In this document: positions 16,308 through 24,047 of the stretch, one piece after another
Numbering within the stretch: the first letter of the stretch is position 1
Layout of the letters: the number at the start of each line of letters is the position of its first letter
The notes under the pieces: model-generated
Seen by the model: the letters and a program-made list of their open reading frames with translations, nothing else
What the model was told of the DNA's origin: nothing
The model's database searches: none
Made by a program: the position numbers and the translations under genes
Source: JAWXTS01 sp044433305
Lineage (GTDB): Bacteria; Bacteroidota; Bacteroidia; Bacteroidales; Rikenellaceae
Assembly: GCA_044433305.1 (NCBI GenBank)
Contig: JAWXTS010000020.1
Span: 1-25,695 of the forward strand
Reading direction: 5' to 3'
Length of the DNA: 25,695 bases

Positions 16308-16544
16308 CTAATAGTCCTCACATACAGCCTCTAGGTCGACAGTAAAGCCCTGCTCAAAACCTTTGAACTTGCCCTTTGCCTCTAGAAATGTTATTAGATT
16401 ATCTATATTTAATCCCTTTGCCGAGCATGTATAGAAAAGCTGCTCTGCGCCAAACTTCTCTATTATAGCTTGTTTCAATGACTCTTGAGAGTAACTGTTA
16501 CCCTCCATCATTCTCAATACTTCGTGTGCGTGTACTTCATTCAT
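16308..16544 (-). CDS. YecH-family (DUF2492) putative metal-binding protein
   Basis: This 78-residue protein has the YecH-family layout: HAHEVLRMM near the N terminus, TCSAKGLNIDNLITFLEAKGKF in the middle and a late Cys (DLEAVCEDY). Family members carry an HxH pair and a cysteine within HTCSA thought to bind metal; here the His before TCSA is Tyr (FYTCSA), so one presumed ligand differs. ATG at 16544 (MNEVHAHEV) is chosen because homologues begin there; the longer reading from 16571 adds nine unrelated residues. It precedes the DUF4491 gene and is divergent from the B12 uptake operon. The cellular role is unknown. Confidence 0.75.
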   Translation of the reverse strand: MNEVHAHEVLRMMEGNSYSQESLKQAIIEKFGAEQLFYTCSAKGLNIDNLITFLEAKGKFKGFEQGFTVDLEAVCEDY

Positions 16545-16666
16545 ATTTATTGTAATGTATTTTACCAGCATTTATTGTTCTGCTCGCTTATGCTCTAACT
16601 AAAGCGAGTAACATAATCTCTGGTTTTATTTGTAGACCACAAAAGTAGTAATAAAAAATATGTGTA

Positions 16667-16674
16667 CAAAGATA
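16667..16674 (-). promoter_or_regulatory. -7 promoter box of the yecH-like/DUF4491 operon
   Basis: On the minus strand TATCTTTG fits TAnnTTTG. It lies about 120 bases before the yecH-like ATG and 22 bases from the oppositely directed box at 16696, so the two promoters are back to back. Confidence 0.5.
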
Positions 16675-16695
16675 GCTTATCATCAAATAAATACA

Positions 16696-16703
16696 TACCT
16701 TTG
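16696..16703 (+). promoter_or_regulatory. -7 promoter box of the B12 uptake operon
   Basis: TACCTTTG fits TAnnTTTG and lies just ahead of the riboswitch P1 strand. The predicted start near 16709 places the whole aptamer in the transcript. Confidence 0.6.
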
Positions 16704-16705
16704 CT

Positions 16706-16902
16706 CCTGCATTGGTTTCTTTTGTCGCGCCCTGTGTGACATACGAATTAAAAGGGAATGTCGTGTAAATCGACAACAGTTCCCGCTGCTGTAATTCCTC
16801 TCTTCTTATACATTAAGATGATGACAATAGGATTCTACGCCACTGGATAACTCTCTGGGAAGGCTCTATTGTCAATCAAGGATAAGTCAGAAGACCTGCC
16901 AT
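16706..16902 (+). ncRNA. Cobalamin (adenosylcobalamin-type) riboswitch
   Basis: The conserved blocks of the B12 aptamer occur in order: GGTTT as the P1 strand, AAAGGGAA, CAGTTCCCGCTGCTGTAA, GCCACTGG...GGGAAGGC (P5 and L5), and AAGTCAGAAGACCTGCC closing P1. The L5 sequence TAACTC (16848-16853) is exactly complementary to GAGTTA at 16943-16948, consistent with the L5-L13 kissing loop of the class. It controls the three-gene uptake operon that starts at 17025; by family knowledge it turns expression down when B12 is plentiful. Confidence 0.92.
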
Positions 16903-17024
16903 CTGCAATTTTAATTTTTTAGATTTACGGCGAATGAATCTTGAGTTAAGTAGCAATGGGAGCTTCAACCCAAAACTTCTTTCAACCCATGTTTGTCGCC
17001 TAGATCGTGTAATTTACGATTTGA
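16903..17024 (+). promoter_or_regulatory. Expression platform of the B12 riboswitch
   Basis: After the aptamer, L13 (GAGTTA, 16943-16948) can pair with L5. GGCGA near 16929 can pair with TCGCC near 16996. A small hairpin, ATCGT (17004-17008) with ACGAT (17016-17020), ends only four bases before the ATG. There is no U-run terminator, so control is probably at ribosome access rather than termination; this is inferred. Confidence 0.55.
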
Positions 17025-19025
17025 ATGAAATTTTTTGCGACACTGCTTTTCTCTCTTTTAGCCTTTAACATTTATGGATTCGACCGCGATTCCATAGCCT
17101 ACAACCTTGACATCGAACAGGTTGTAGTTCAGGGCGAGCGTGCCATAACCAAGATAATACCTGTTCAGGTAATGGAGAAAGAGCTGCTAGATAGACTCAG
17201 CGTTCACTCTGTGGCAGATGCCATACGCTACTTCTCGGGTGTGCAAATTAAAGACTATGGCGGCATCGGAGGACTCAAGACGGTCAACATACGAAGCATG
17301 GGCACCCAGCACGTAGGCGTATTCTATGATGGGGTCGAGCTTGGCAATGCACAGAATGGCACCATAGACCTAGGGCGTTTCTCACTCGACAACATGGAAG
17401 CCATAACAATGTACAATGGGCAGAAGAGCGCGATTTTCCAACCTGCAAAAGACTTTGCCTCGGCAGGCTCTATCTATATGCAGAGTCGTATCCCTAGCTT
17501 TGACGATGACAAAAACTATAATGCCAAGGCTACATTCAAGACAGGTTCTTTCGATCTTATAAACCCTTCGATACTCTATGAGCACAAGCTAACAGAGAAC
17601 CTGAGCGCAGCACTTAGTGCAGAATATATGTACACCTCTGGAGAATATAAATTCACCTATGAGAAGGCTGACGGCTATACCATTACCGACACTCGCGAAA
17701 ATGGCGACGTAACAGCCCTGAGAGTCGAGGGCGGATTGTTTGGCAAGATTCAAAACGGAGAATGGAAAACAAAAATATACTATTACGACTCAGAGCGAGG
17801 CTACCCCGGTGCGTCGGTGCGCGAGGAGCCTGGTGTATTCCAGAACGAAGATAGGCAGTGGGATAATAACTTCTTTGCCCAAGGCTCACTGCGCAAAAGT
17901 ATATCTTCAAAATATAGCATCCTTTTAAGCGCGAAATACGCCTACGACTACCTACACTACTTGTCGGACCCTAGCCTTGACGTCTCGACCATGTATGTCA
18001 ACAACCACTACACCCAACAAGAGGGCTACTTATCCCTAGCCAACTACCTAAATATCAACCATTGGTGGAGTGCCAACCTTTCTGTGGACTACCTATACAA
18101 CACCCTTGATGCCGACCTATACAATTTTGTCTACCCAAAGCGCAGCACACTACTTGGAGCCTTGGCCTCTTCGGCAACATTCAAGAAACTAAAGGTGCAA
18201 GCTAGCCTACTATATACCTTTGTGGGCGAACAAACCTCTACAAGCGACTCCGCCTCAGAGGACAACATGGAGTGGACCCCAACGGTGGTAATGTCATATT
18301 CTCCCTTCGACAATATAGGACTAGACTTCAGAGCCTTCTATAAACGAATATTCCGTATGCCGACTCTCAACGACCTATACTACACGTTCATAGGCAATAT
18401 CGATCTGGAACCAGAATACACCAACCAGTATAACGTAGGTGTGGGCTATAACAAATCATACAGCGGCGGTTTATTCAGAAACATTAACATCCAGCTAGAC
18501 GCCTACTACAACGAAGTTGAGAACAAGATTATCGCCATGCCGACCTCCAATCAGTTCCGTTGGACTATGATTAACCTTGGCCAGTGCGAAATTCGAGGTC
18601 TTGATTTGGCGGCCCAAACCTCATGGCAGATTTCTGAGGTTGAGCTTAACACACGCCTTAACTACACCTACCAAAAGGCGCAAGACTTCACCTACCCATC
18701 GAGCGAATTTTACGGCGGGCAGATTCCTTATATCCCATGGCACAGCGGTTCGGTTGTGGTTGGTGGCACATTTAAAAGCTGGGAACTGAATTACAGTTTT
18801 ATATATACAGGCGAGCGTTATGAGTCTCAGGCCAACATCATAGAAAACTATGCTCAGCCTTGGTACACTCACGACATATCACTGTCAAAGACTTTCCTAT
18901 TCAAAAACACCAGACTCCGCGCCACAGCAGAGGTAAACAACCTTCTCAACCAACAGTATGAGGTGGTGCAGTGCTACCCCATGCCAGGAACAAACGTAAA
19001 AGTAATAGTAACCGTAGATTTATAG
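17025..19025 (+). CDS. btuB: BtuB-like TonB-dependent vitamin B12 receptor
   Basis: The 666-residue protein has a signal peptide (about 1-18), a TonB-box-like stretch (EQVVVQGERA, 31-40), a plug domain (about 45-150; VADAIRYFSGVQIKDYGG, NIRSMGTQHVGVFYDGV, QNGTIDLGRF) and a beta barrel. The size suits BtuB-type receptors (about 600-700), which are smaller than SusC. It imports cobalamin through the outer membrane using TonB energy. The assignment rests on the cobalamin riboswitch directly upstream and the beta-propeller lipoprotein gene downstream. The next gene starts seven bases after its stop. The C terminus ends in VTVDL rather than the usual Phe, a small oddity. Confidence 0.87.
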   Translation: MKFFATLLFSLLAFNIYGFDRDSIAYNLDIEQVVVQGERAITKIIPVQVMEKELLDRLSVHSVADAIRYFSGVQIKDYGGIGGLKTVNIRSMGTQHVGVFYDGVELGNAQNGTIDLGRFSLDNMEAITMYNGQKSAIFQPAKDFASAGSIYMQSRIPSFDDDKNYNAKATFKTGSFDLINPSILYEHKLTENLSAALSAEYMYTSGEYKFTYEKADGYTITDTRENGDVTALRVEGGLFGKIQNGEWKTKIYYYDSERGYPGASVREEPGVFQNEDRQWDNNFFAQGSLRKSISSKYSILLSAKYAYDYLHYLSDPSLDVSTMYVNNHYTQQEGYLSLANYLNINHWWSANLSVDYLYNTLDADLYNFVYPKRSTLLGALASSATFKKLKVQASLLYTFVGEQTSTSDSASEDNMEWTPTVVMSYSPFDNIGLDFRAFYKRIFRMPTLNDLYYTFIGNIDLEPEYTNQYNVGVGYNKSYSGGLFRNINIQLDAYYNEVENKIIAMPTSNQFRWTMINLGQCEIRGLDLAAQTSWQISEVELNTRLNYTYQKAQDFTYPSSEFYGGQIPYIPWHSGSVVVGGTFKSWELNYSFIYTGERYESQANIIENYAQPWYTHDISLSKTFLFKNTRLRATAEVNNLLNQQYEVVQCYPMPGTNVKVIVTVDL

Positions 19026-19032
19026 TATAACC

Positions 19033-20196
19033 ATGAAACAGTCCTCAAAATACATCTTTGCCCTGCTGCTAGCTCTTGTGGCTATATGTTCGTGCCGCAA
19101 AGACGAATACATAATCCCCTCAACATCAACCCAAGTTTCTGATGGGCAGGACGGAGAAATCAAGGGTTTCTTCTTGCTCAACGAGGGTAACATGGGTTCA
19201 AACAAAGCCACTCTAGACTTCTATGACTATACCACAGGTATCTACCACAAGAACATATACCCCGAGCGCAACCCTTCAATAGCGCGCGAGTTGGGCGACG
19301 TGGGCAACGACATCAAAATCTGGGGCGACAAGCTCTATGCCGTGATAAACTGCTCTAACTTTGTGGAGGTCATGGATGTAAATACAGCAGAACACATAAC
19401 TCAAATATCCATACCCAACTGTCGCTACCTAGCATTTAAAGATGGCTATGCCTATGTAAGTTCTTTTGCAGGCCCTGTATCTATTGACCCTACCGCCAGA
19501 CTGGGCTACGTTGCCAAGATAGACACCTTGACCATGAGCGTTGTCGACGAATGTACCGTAGGCTACCAACCTGAGCAGATGGCCGTGGTGGGCGACAAAC
19601 TATATGTAGCCAACTCGGGCGGATATATGGTTCCCAACTATGACAATACGGTGTCTGTTATTGATTTGAACAGCTTTGAGGTTATCAAGACCATAGAGGT
19701 GGAGGTAAACCTGCACTGCCTAGAGCTTGATGACTATGGCTACCTTTGGGTTTCGTCTCGTGGCGACTACTACGACATAAGCTCCAAGACTTTCGTCATA
19801 GACACCCAAACCGACCAAGTTGTAAACACCTTAAACCTGCTGCCCAACTCAACTATGACCCTATGTGGCGATTCGCTCTATGTTTATAGCAGCGAGTGGA
19901 GTTACAGCACAAACTCGAATACCGTAAACTACGCCATCGTTAACACCCAAAACCAGCAGGTGGTAACACGTAGCTTTATAACTGACGGCAGCCAAGCCAA
20001 CATAACTGAGCCTTATGGACTTGCCGTAAACCCATATACAAGAGAGATATTTATTACCGACGCCAAAGACTATGTTACACCCGGAACAGTGCACTGCTAT
20101 TCACCTGAGGGCAACCTGAAATGGAGCGCGACCACGGGAGACGCCCCAGCCCACATAGTCTTCACAAATAAGATACTTCAACCACTAAACGACTAG
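19033..20196 (+). CDS. btuG: BtuG-like surface beta-propeller lipoprotein (B12 capture)
   Basis: This 387-residue protein has a lipoprotein signal ending in AICSC with the lipidated Cys at 22, followed by a seven-bladed YncE/DUF5074-type beta-propeller with blade motifs such as DKLYAVINCSNFVEVMDVN, DKLYVANSGGYMVPNYDNTV and GYLWVSSRGDYYDISS. In gut Bacteroides, BtuG proteins of this type sit on the cell surface, bind cobalamin extremely tightly and hand it to BtuB. The location between a riboswitch-controlled BtuB gene and a second surface lipoprotein gene supports the same role. The next gene starts two bases after the stop. Confidence 0.85.
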   Translation: MKQSSKYIFALLLALVAICSCRKDEYIIPSTSTQVSDGQDGEIKGFFLLNEGNMGSNKATLDFYDYTTGIYHKNIYPERNPSIARELGDVGNDIKIWGDKLYAVINCSNFVEVMDVNTAEHITQISIPNCRYLAFKDGYAYVSSFAGPVSIDPTARLGYVAKIDTLTMSVVDECTVGYQPEQMAVVGDKLYVANSGGYMVPNYDNTVSVIDLNSFEVIKTIEVEVNLHCLELDDYGYLWVSSRGDYYDISSKTFVIDTQTDQVVNTLNLLPNSTMTLCGDSLYVYSSEWSYSTNSNTVNYAIVNTQNQQVVTRSFITDGSQANITEPYGLAVNPYTREIFITDAKDYVTPGTVHCYSPEGNLKWSATTGDAPAHIVFTNKILQPLND

Positions 20197-20198
20197 CT

Positions 20199-21905
20199 AT
20201 GAAACAGAAACTATTAATACTTGCCAACATTATTATCATCTGCCTACTTGCCCTTAGCTCGTGTGACACTGGCACTACCGACCCACCAGAACCTCAACCT
20301 CCAACCATCTCTCTCGACAGCGAGACAGACAGCTATACGGTTAGAGTAAACGAGGAAATAGTCATAACACCCACATACGAGAACGTCTCTAGCGCGAGCT
20401 TCTCGTGGACATGTGATGGCATCACTATATCTACCTCTGCCTCTCTGAGCTTCACCTTCGATGAGGTTGGCGACTACTACGTTGCACTAAAGGTTACCAA
20501 CAGCGATGGCTATGCCTATAAGGAGATTAAAATCTCTGTGATGGAAAGCACCCTTCCAATTATACAGCTTGTTGGAGCAGACCAAACAATAAACATAGCC
20601 CAAGGCGTAGAGTTTTCGCTATCTCCAGTTGTTACAAATGCCACCGATGCAAGCTACATCTGGACTCTTAACAATGTCGAAATAGCCAACACCCAAGAGC
20701 TTACATACACCATCTCTGAGCTAGGCAGTTACACCCTTCGACTCACCGTAACCAATCAAGACGGCTCAAACTACCTTGAGCTTGCACTCGAAGTTATGAC
20801 ACAGGATCAGTTGCCTTTTAGCTGGAGCTTCTCTAGCACAGAATACAATCTGTCCTCTGGTCGCAGCATACGCCTTAAATGCTGGAACATAGAAAACGAC
20901 TTTGGCGGCGACTACCTTTGGAGCATCAATGACAACCAAGTCCAGCAAGCAACTGTCAGCGAGTATATATTTGACCAGACTACCCTTGGCAGCTATACCG
21001 TGAGGGTGGATAAATATAATACTAGTGGCACTGTGGTGTTATCTCAGGAGCTAACGGTCAATGTATGTGGCGTTGAGGGTACCTACAAGCGCAGCACAAG
21101 CGGAAGTGCCAACGCCAATGTCGTGCATGAGTTTATACCTGGACCTGGCCAGTATGTAAATGAAGATTACTCGTGCTCTACCATGGCCGAAGCTAACGCC
21201 TATGCCCTCTCTCGCCTAGACGACCAGAAGTATGTTTCTCTAGGTGCTTATGGTGGATATATCGTTGTGGGCTTTGACCACAGCATACAAAATAGCGGAG
21301 GTTACGACATCGTCATTAAAGGCAACGCTCTAGAGACCTCAAGCGAGCCAGGCATAGTCATGGTCATGCAAGACGAAAACGGAGACGGTCTACCCAACGA
21401 CACTTGGTACGAACTCTCAGGTAGCGAGACCGTGCTCAACAGCCAAATAAAGGACTACGCAATAACTTACTACAAACCCTCATCAAGCCGCGCTCCTGTC
21501 ATGTGGACAGACAACATAGGCGGCGCGGGCACCATTGTATGCAACACCTACCACCAGCAAAACTACTATTATCCAGGGTGGATAGAACAAGAGCAGATGA
21601 CATTCTATGGCACAGCCCTAGTGTCTAAAACTTACAGTTCCTCTGATTCATATTGGGTGAACCCTGCTTTTGGCTGGGGCTATGCAGACAACTTCAGCGA
21701 CACAGACACTCAGATAGGTGGCGACACAGACACCTCTAACAACTATCTAAAGATTTCTAACGCCATAGACCACAACGGACAAAGCATAAACCTTGACTAC
21801 ATAGATTTCGTTAAGGTCTACACGGGAGTAAACGAGCAAGCAGATTTGCTTGGCGAAATATCAACCGAAGTTTGCAGCATCTCCGACTACAATATGATAA
21901 AATAA
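20199..21905 (+). CDS. PKD-repeat surface lipoprotein of the B12 operon
   Basis: This 568-residue protein has a lipobox LSSC (lipidated Cys22) and a Pro/Glu/Thr-rich linker (DPPEPQPP). Two clear PKD/Ig-like repeats follow at about 36-115 (FSWTCDG, DEVGDYYVALKVTNSDG) and 118-200 (YIWTLNN, SELGSYTLRLTVTNQDG), with a divergent third (about 204-290). The C-terminal half (about 290-568) is a beta-rich domain containing VVGFDHSIQNSGGYDIVIKG, DENGDGLPNDTWYELSGSE and NPAFGWGYADNFSDTD; DENGDGLPND resembles a calcium-binding loop. Bacteroidota B12 loci often carry a third surface lipoprotein (some named BtuH); I cannot confirm that this is the same family. Co-transcription with btuB and btuG makes a role in surface B12 capture likely. 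Confidence 0.75.
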   Translation: MKQKLLILANIIIICLLALSSCDTGTTDPPEPQPPTISLDSETDSYTVRVNEEIVITPTYENVSSASFSWTCDGITISTSASLSFTFDEVGDYYVALKVTNSDGYAYKEIKISVMESTLPIIQLVGADQTINIAQGVEFSLSPVVTNATDASYIWTLNNVEIANTQELTYTISELGSYTLRLTVTNQDGSNYLELALEVMTQDQLPFSWSFSSTEYNLSSGRSIRLKCWNIENDFGGDYLWSINDNQVQQATVSEYIFDQTTLGSYTVRVDKYNTSGTVVLSQELTVNVCGVEGTYKRSTSGSANANVVHEFIPGPGQYVNEDYSCSTMAEANAYALSRLDDQKYVSLGAYGGYIVVGFDHSIQNSGGYDIVIKGNALETSSEPGIVMVMQDENGDGLPNDTWYELSGSETVLNSQIKDYAITYYKPSSSRAPVMWTDNIGGAGTIVCNTYHQQNYYYPGWIEQEQMTFYGTALVSKTYSSSDSYWVNPAFGWGYADNFSDTDTQIGGDTDTSNNYLKISNAIDHNGQSINLDYIDFVKVYTGVNEQADLLGEISTEVCSISDYNMIK

Positions 21906-21957
21906 AGAGGTTCTAAGGCCCCAAGCTACATCTTTGTGGTCGGCCTGCGGGCACAAA

Positions 21958-21993
21958 AAAAGAGCTGCGACTTAAATAAGTTGCAGCTCTTTT
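21958..21993. terminator. Strong terminator after the B12 operon and the convergent tRNA
   Basis: A 16-bp stem (arms 21958-21973 and 21978-21993) has a single G-T wobble and the loop AAAT, flanked by A's and T's on both sides. It lies between the PKD lipoprotein gene and the oppositely transcribed tRNA-Ser and can serve both. Confidence 0.85.
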
Positions 21994-22010
21994 GCCTTTC
22001 GGCTCTATTG

Positions 22011-22099
22011 CGGAGGAAGGGGGATTCGAACCCCCGGTACCGGTTATCCAGTACGTCAGTTTAGCAAACTGGTGGTTTCAGCCACTCACCCATCCCTCC
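22011..22099 (-). tRNA. tRNA-Ser (anticodon GCU)
   Basis: On the minus strand the sequence folds as a type II tRNA with a long variable arm (89 bases). It has a GGAGGGA acceptor strand paired to TTCCTCC, D-arm sequence TGGGTGAGTGG, anticodon loop TTGCTAA (anticodon GCT, reading AGC and AGU), variable arm between ACTGACGTACTGG and CGGTACC, and T loop GGTTCGAATCC. Discriminator is G. CCA is not encoded. Confidence 0.95.
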
Positions 22100-22159
22100 T
22101 GACTAAAATTTGACCCTCAGAAACCAAGCCTCAAAGCCCTAATCGTTTCTAAGAGATTG

Positions 22160-22190
22160 CAAATCTAATATATTTTTTCAACTTTACAAA
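22160..22190 (-). promoter_or_regulatory. Promoter of tRNA-Ser
   Basis: On the minus strand TTTG (plus 22187-22190) is followed at 19 bases by TAGATTTG (plus 22160-22167), matching TTTG-N19-TAnnTTTG. It lies about 60 bases before the mature tRNA 5' end. Confidence 0.7.
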
Positions 22191-22262
22191 ATCTAAATGC
22201 GTTTTTTTAATCTCTTAATCGCCAAAAACAACATCTAGAATCCCTAAGCCCCTAGAAATAAA

Positions 22263-23204
22263 CTAGAAGATAAAGCGTGAACTGATTTCTTCGTTATTAT
22301 GAACTCGACCTATCACATCGGCAAAGATGTTGGCCACGGTAAGAACAGTGAATTTCGATAGGTCCTTGCTCTGATCTAGTGGAATAGAGTCGGTTACGAT
22401 AACCTCTTTTAGCGCGCTGTTGTTGATACGCTCATAGGCAGGTCCTGAAAGTATAGGATGTGTCACAGCGGCGCGAACGCTCTTTGCTCCACGTTCCATA
22501 AACATATCGGCAGCCTTAGATATTGTACCAGCCGTATCTATCATATCGTCTATGATGATGACATTACGTCCCTCGACATCGCCTATGGCAGTCATAGAAC
22601 CTACGACATTGGCTTTCTCTCGTTGTTTATGAGAGATAATCATAGGAGTACCTAGATGTTGTGAGTATGCGCTAGCGCGTTTTGCACCTCCCATATCAGG
22701 AGCAGCGATAGACAAATCCTCCAAATTCAAGCTCTTGATATAAGGAACACATATGCTGCTTGCATAAAGGTGATCCACTGGAATATCAAAGAAACCTTGT
22801 ATCTGGTCAGCATGCAGGTCCATAGTCATGATGCGGTCTACACCTGCGGCACATAGCAGGTTAGCTACGAGCTTAGCACCTATGGAAACACGTGGACGGT
22901 CTTTGCGATCTTGACGAGCCCAACCGAAATAAGGTATTACGGCAATCACTTTATATGCTGATGCTCTACGTGCGGCATCAATCATAAGCAACAGTTCCAT
23001 AATATTTTCTGCTGGTGGCATTGTAGACTGTACGATAAAGACCGTGCAACCTCTAATACTTTCGTCATAAGCGGGCTGAAATTCGCCGTCGCTAAAATGC
23101 AACATTGTTGAGACACCTAGTTCGCAGCCAAAACTTTTAGCTATCTTTTCTCCTAGGTATTGTGAGTTTGAACAAGCAAATACCTTCAACTTATGCTCTG
23201 CCAT
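22263..23204 (-). CDS. prs: Ribose-phosphate pyrophosphokinase (PRPP synthetase)
   Basis: The 313-residue protein is full length for class I PRPP synthetase, which makes 5-phosphoribosyl 1-pyrophosphate from ribose 5-phosphate and ATP for purine, pyrimidine, His, Trp and NAD synthesis in the cytosol. Diagnostic blocks are FSDGEFQP (37-44), PYFGWARQDRKDRPR (91-105), MTMDLHADQIQGFFDIPVDH (metal/ATP site, 126-145), SHKQREKANVV (flexible loop, 191-201) and the PRPP loop VIIIDDMIDTAGTI (215-228). It has its own upstream promoter and lies between tRNA-Ser and engB on the same strand. Confidence 0.96.
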   Translation of the reverse strand: MAEHKLKVFACSNSQYLGEKIAKSFGCELGVSTMLHFSDGEFQPAYDESIRGCTVFIVQSTMPPAENIMELLLMIDAARRASAYKVIAVIPYFGWARQDRKDRPRVSIGAKLVANLLCAAGVDRIMTMDLHADQIQGFFDIPVDHLYASSICVPYIKSLNLEDLSIAAPDMGGAKRASAYSQHLGTPMIISHKQREKANVVGSMTAIGDVEGRNVIIIDDMIDTAGTISKAADMFMERGAKSVRAAVTHPILSGPAYERINNSALKEVIVTDSIPLDQSKDLSKFTVLTVANIFADVIGRVHNNEEISSRFIF

Positions 23205-23241
23205 TTGTATAAAGATTTAAAAAGGTTTAAAATTTACGGTA

Positions 23242-23276
23242 CAAATGTAATCTTTTTGTAATAAAGTTGTTCCAAA
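23242..23276 (-). promoter_or_regulatory. Promoter of prs
   Basis: On the minus strand TACATTTG (plus 23242-23249) matches TAnnTTTG. A TTTG lies 23 bases upstream (plus 23273-23276), slightly longer than the usual 19-21 base spacing. The box is 37 bases before the prs ATG. Confidence 0.55.
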
Positions 23277-23310
23277 AGGTACTACTTTTTGTTAACAAAA
23301 TATTGTTATG

Positions 23311-23919
23311 CTACTCTGGCTCGCTCCAGCGCGTGATACACTCGTCAATAAAGTTCAGTATTTCGTCCTTACCGACAAACTTTTCTGACGAACTGTACAA
23401 CATCGGAGGCATCTCTTCCCATGTTTCGCTCAGTTTTTTAGCATATTTGGCCATGCTACTATCCAGAGCATTCTTTGAAATCTTATCGCTTTTTGTGAAT
23501 ATCAACGCAAAAGGAACGCCTTTCTCGCCCAACATGTTTATAAAGTCGAGGTCATTTTTTTGTGGGTCATGGCGCGAGTCGACAAGCACGAACAAACACA
23601 CCAGAGCCTCGCGTAGACTCACATAATTTGTTATCAGCTTAGAGAATCCTTTGCGGGCATCCTTAGAAACGCGGGCATAGCCATAGCCTGGCAAATCGAC
23701 AAGGTACCAGTTCTTGTTTATCAAGAAATGGTTTATCAATCGTGTTTTACCTGGTGTCGAAGACACTTTGGCAAGCGAGCCGTGTCCTGTCAACATATTT
23801 ATAAGTGATGACTTACCAACATTTGAACGTCCAATAAACGCAAACTCAGGAAGTTCTGTATCTGGGCACTGGCCAATTTTCTGGCTGCTGCACTCAAAAG
23901 TCGCAGTAGTTATATTCAT
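23311..23919 (-). CDS. engB: Ribosome-biogenesis GTPase EngB/YsxC (YihA)
   Basis: The 202-residue protein is a single TrmE-Era-EngA-like GTPase domain of normal length for EngB, an essential factor in large ribosomal subunit assembly. Motifs: G1 GRSNVGKSS (30-38), G2 STPGKT with Thr55, G3 DLPGYGYA (75-82), G4 TKSDK (142-146) and a G5-like SSSEK near residue 175. The family's typical NHF and WYLVDLPGYG stretch is intact. ATG at 23919 lies 17 bases after a -7 box at 23937, giving a very short leader. Confidence 0.95.
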   Translation of the reverse strand: MNITTATFECSSQKIGQCPDTELPEFAFIGRSNVGKSSLINMLTGHGSLAKVSSTPGKTRLINHFLINKNWYLVDLPGYGYARVSKDARKGFSKLITNYVSLREALVCLFVLVDSRHDPQKNDLDFINMLGEKGVPFALIFTKSDKISKNALDSSMAKYAKKLSETWEEMPPMLYSSSEKFVGKDEILNFIDECITRWSEPE

Positions 23920-23936
23920 AATTCACAGTATTTCTG

Positions 23937-23944
23937 CAAAGATA
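23937..23944 (-). promoter_or_regulatory. -7 promoter box of engB
   Basis: On the minus strand TATCTTTG matches TAnnTTTG, 17 bases before the engB ATG. No clear -33 TTTG at the usual distance. Confidence 0.5.
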
Positions 23945-24026
23945 GCTGTTCTTCCATAAAAAGTTAGTATTTTTGTAATAATTTAATTTAGTAGGTGCCA
24001 ATAAAAAGATAACAACTTTTTTAAGT

Positions 24027-24034
24027 TACCTTTG
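24027..24034 (+). promoter_or_regulatory. -7 promoter box of the GcvP-like gene
   Basis: TACCTTTG matches TAnnTTTG and ends 13 bases before the ATG at 24048, implying a nearly leaderless mRNA. No clear -33 box was found. Confidence 0.5.
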
Positions 24035-24047
24035 CACCTCGACAAAT

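Noticed and set aside
16588..16776. 62-residue ORF on the minus strand
   Set aside because: It overlaps both divergent promoter boxes and the P1 region of the cobalamin riboswitch and shows no protein-like family pattern.
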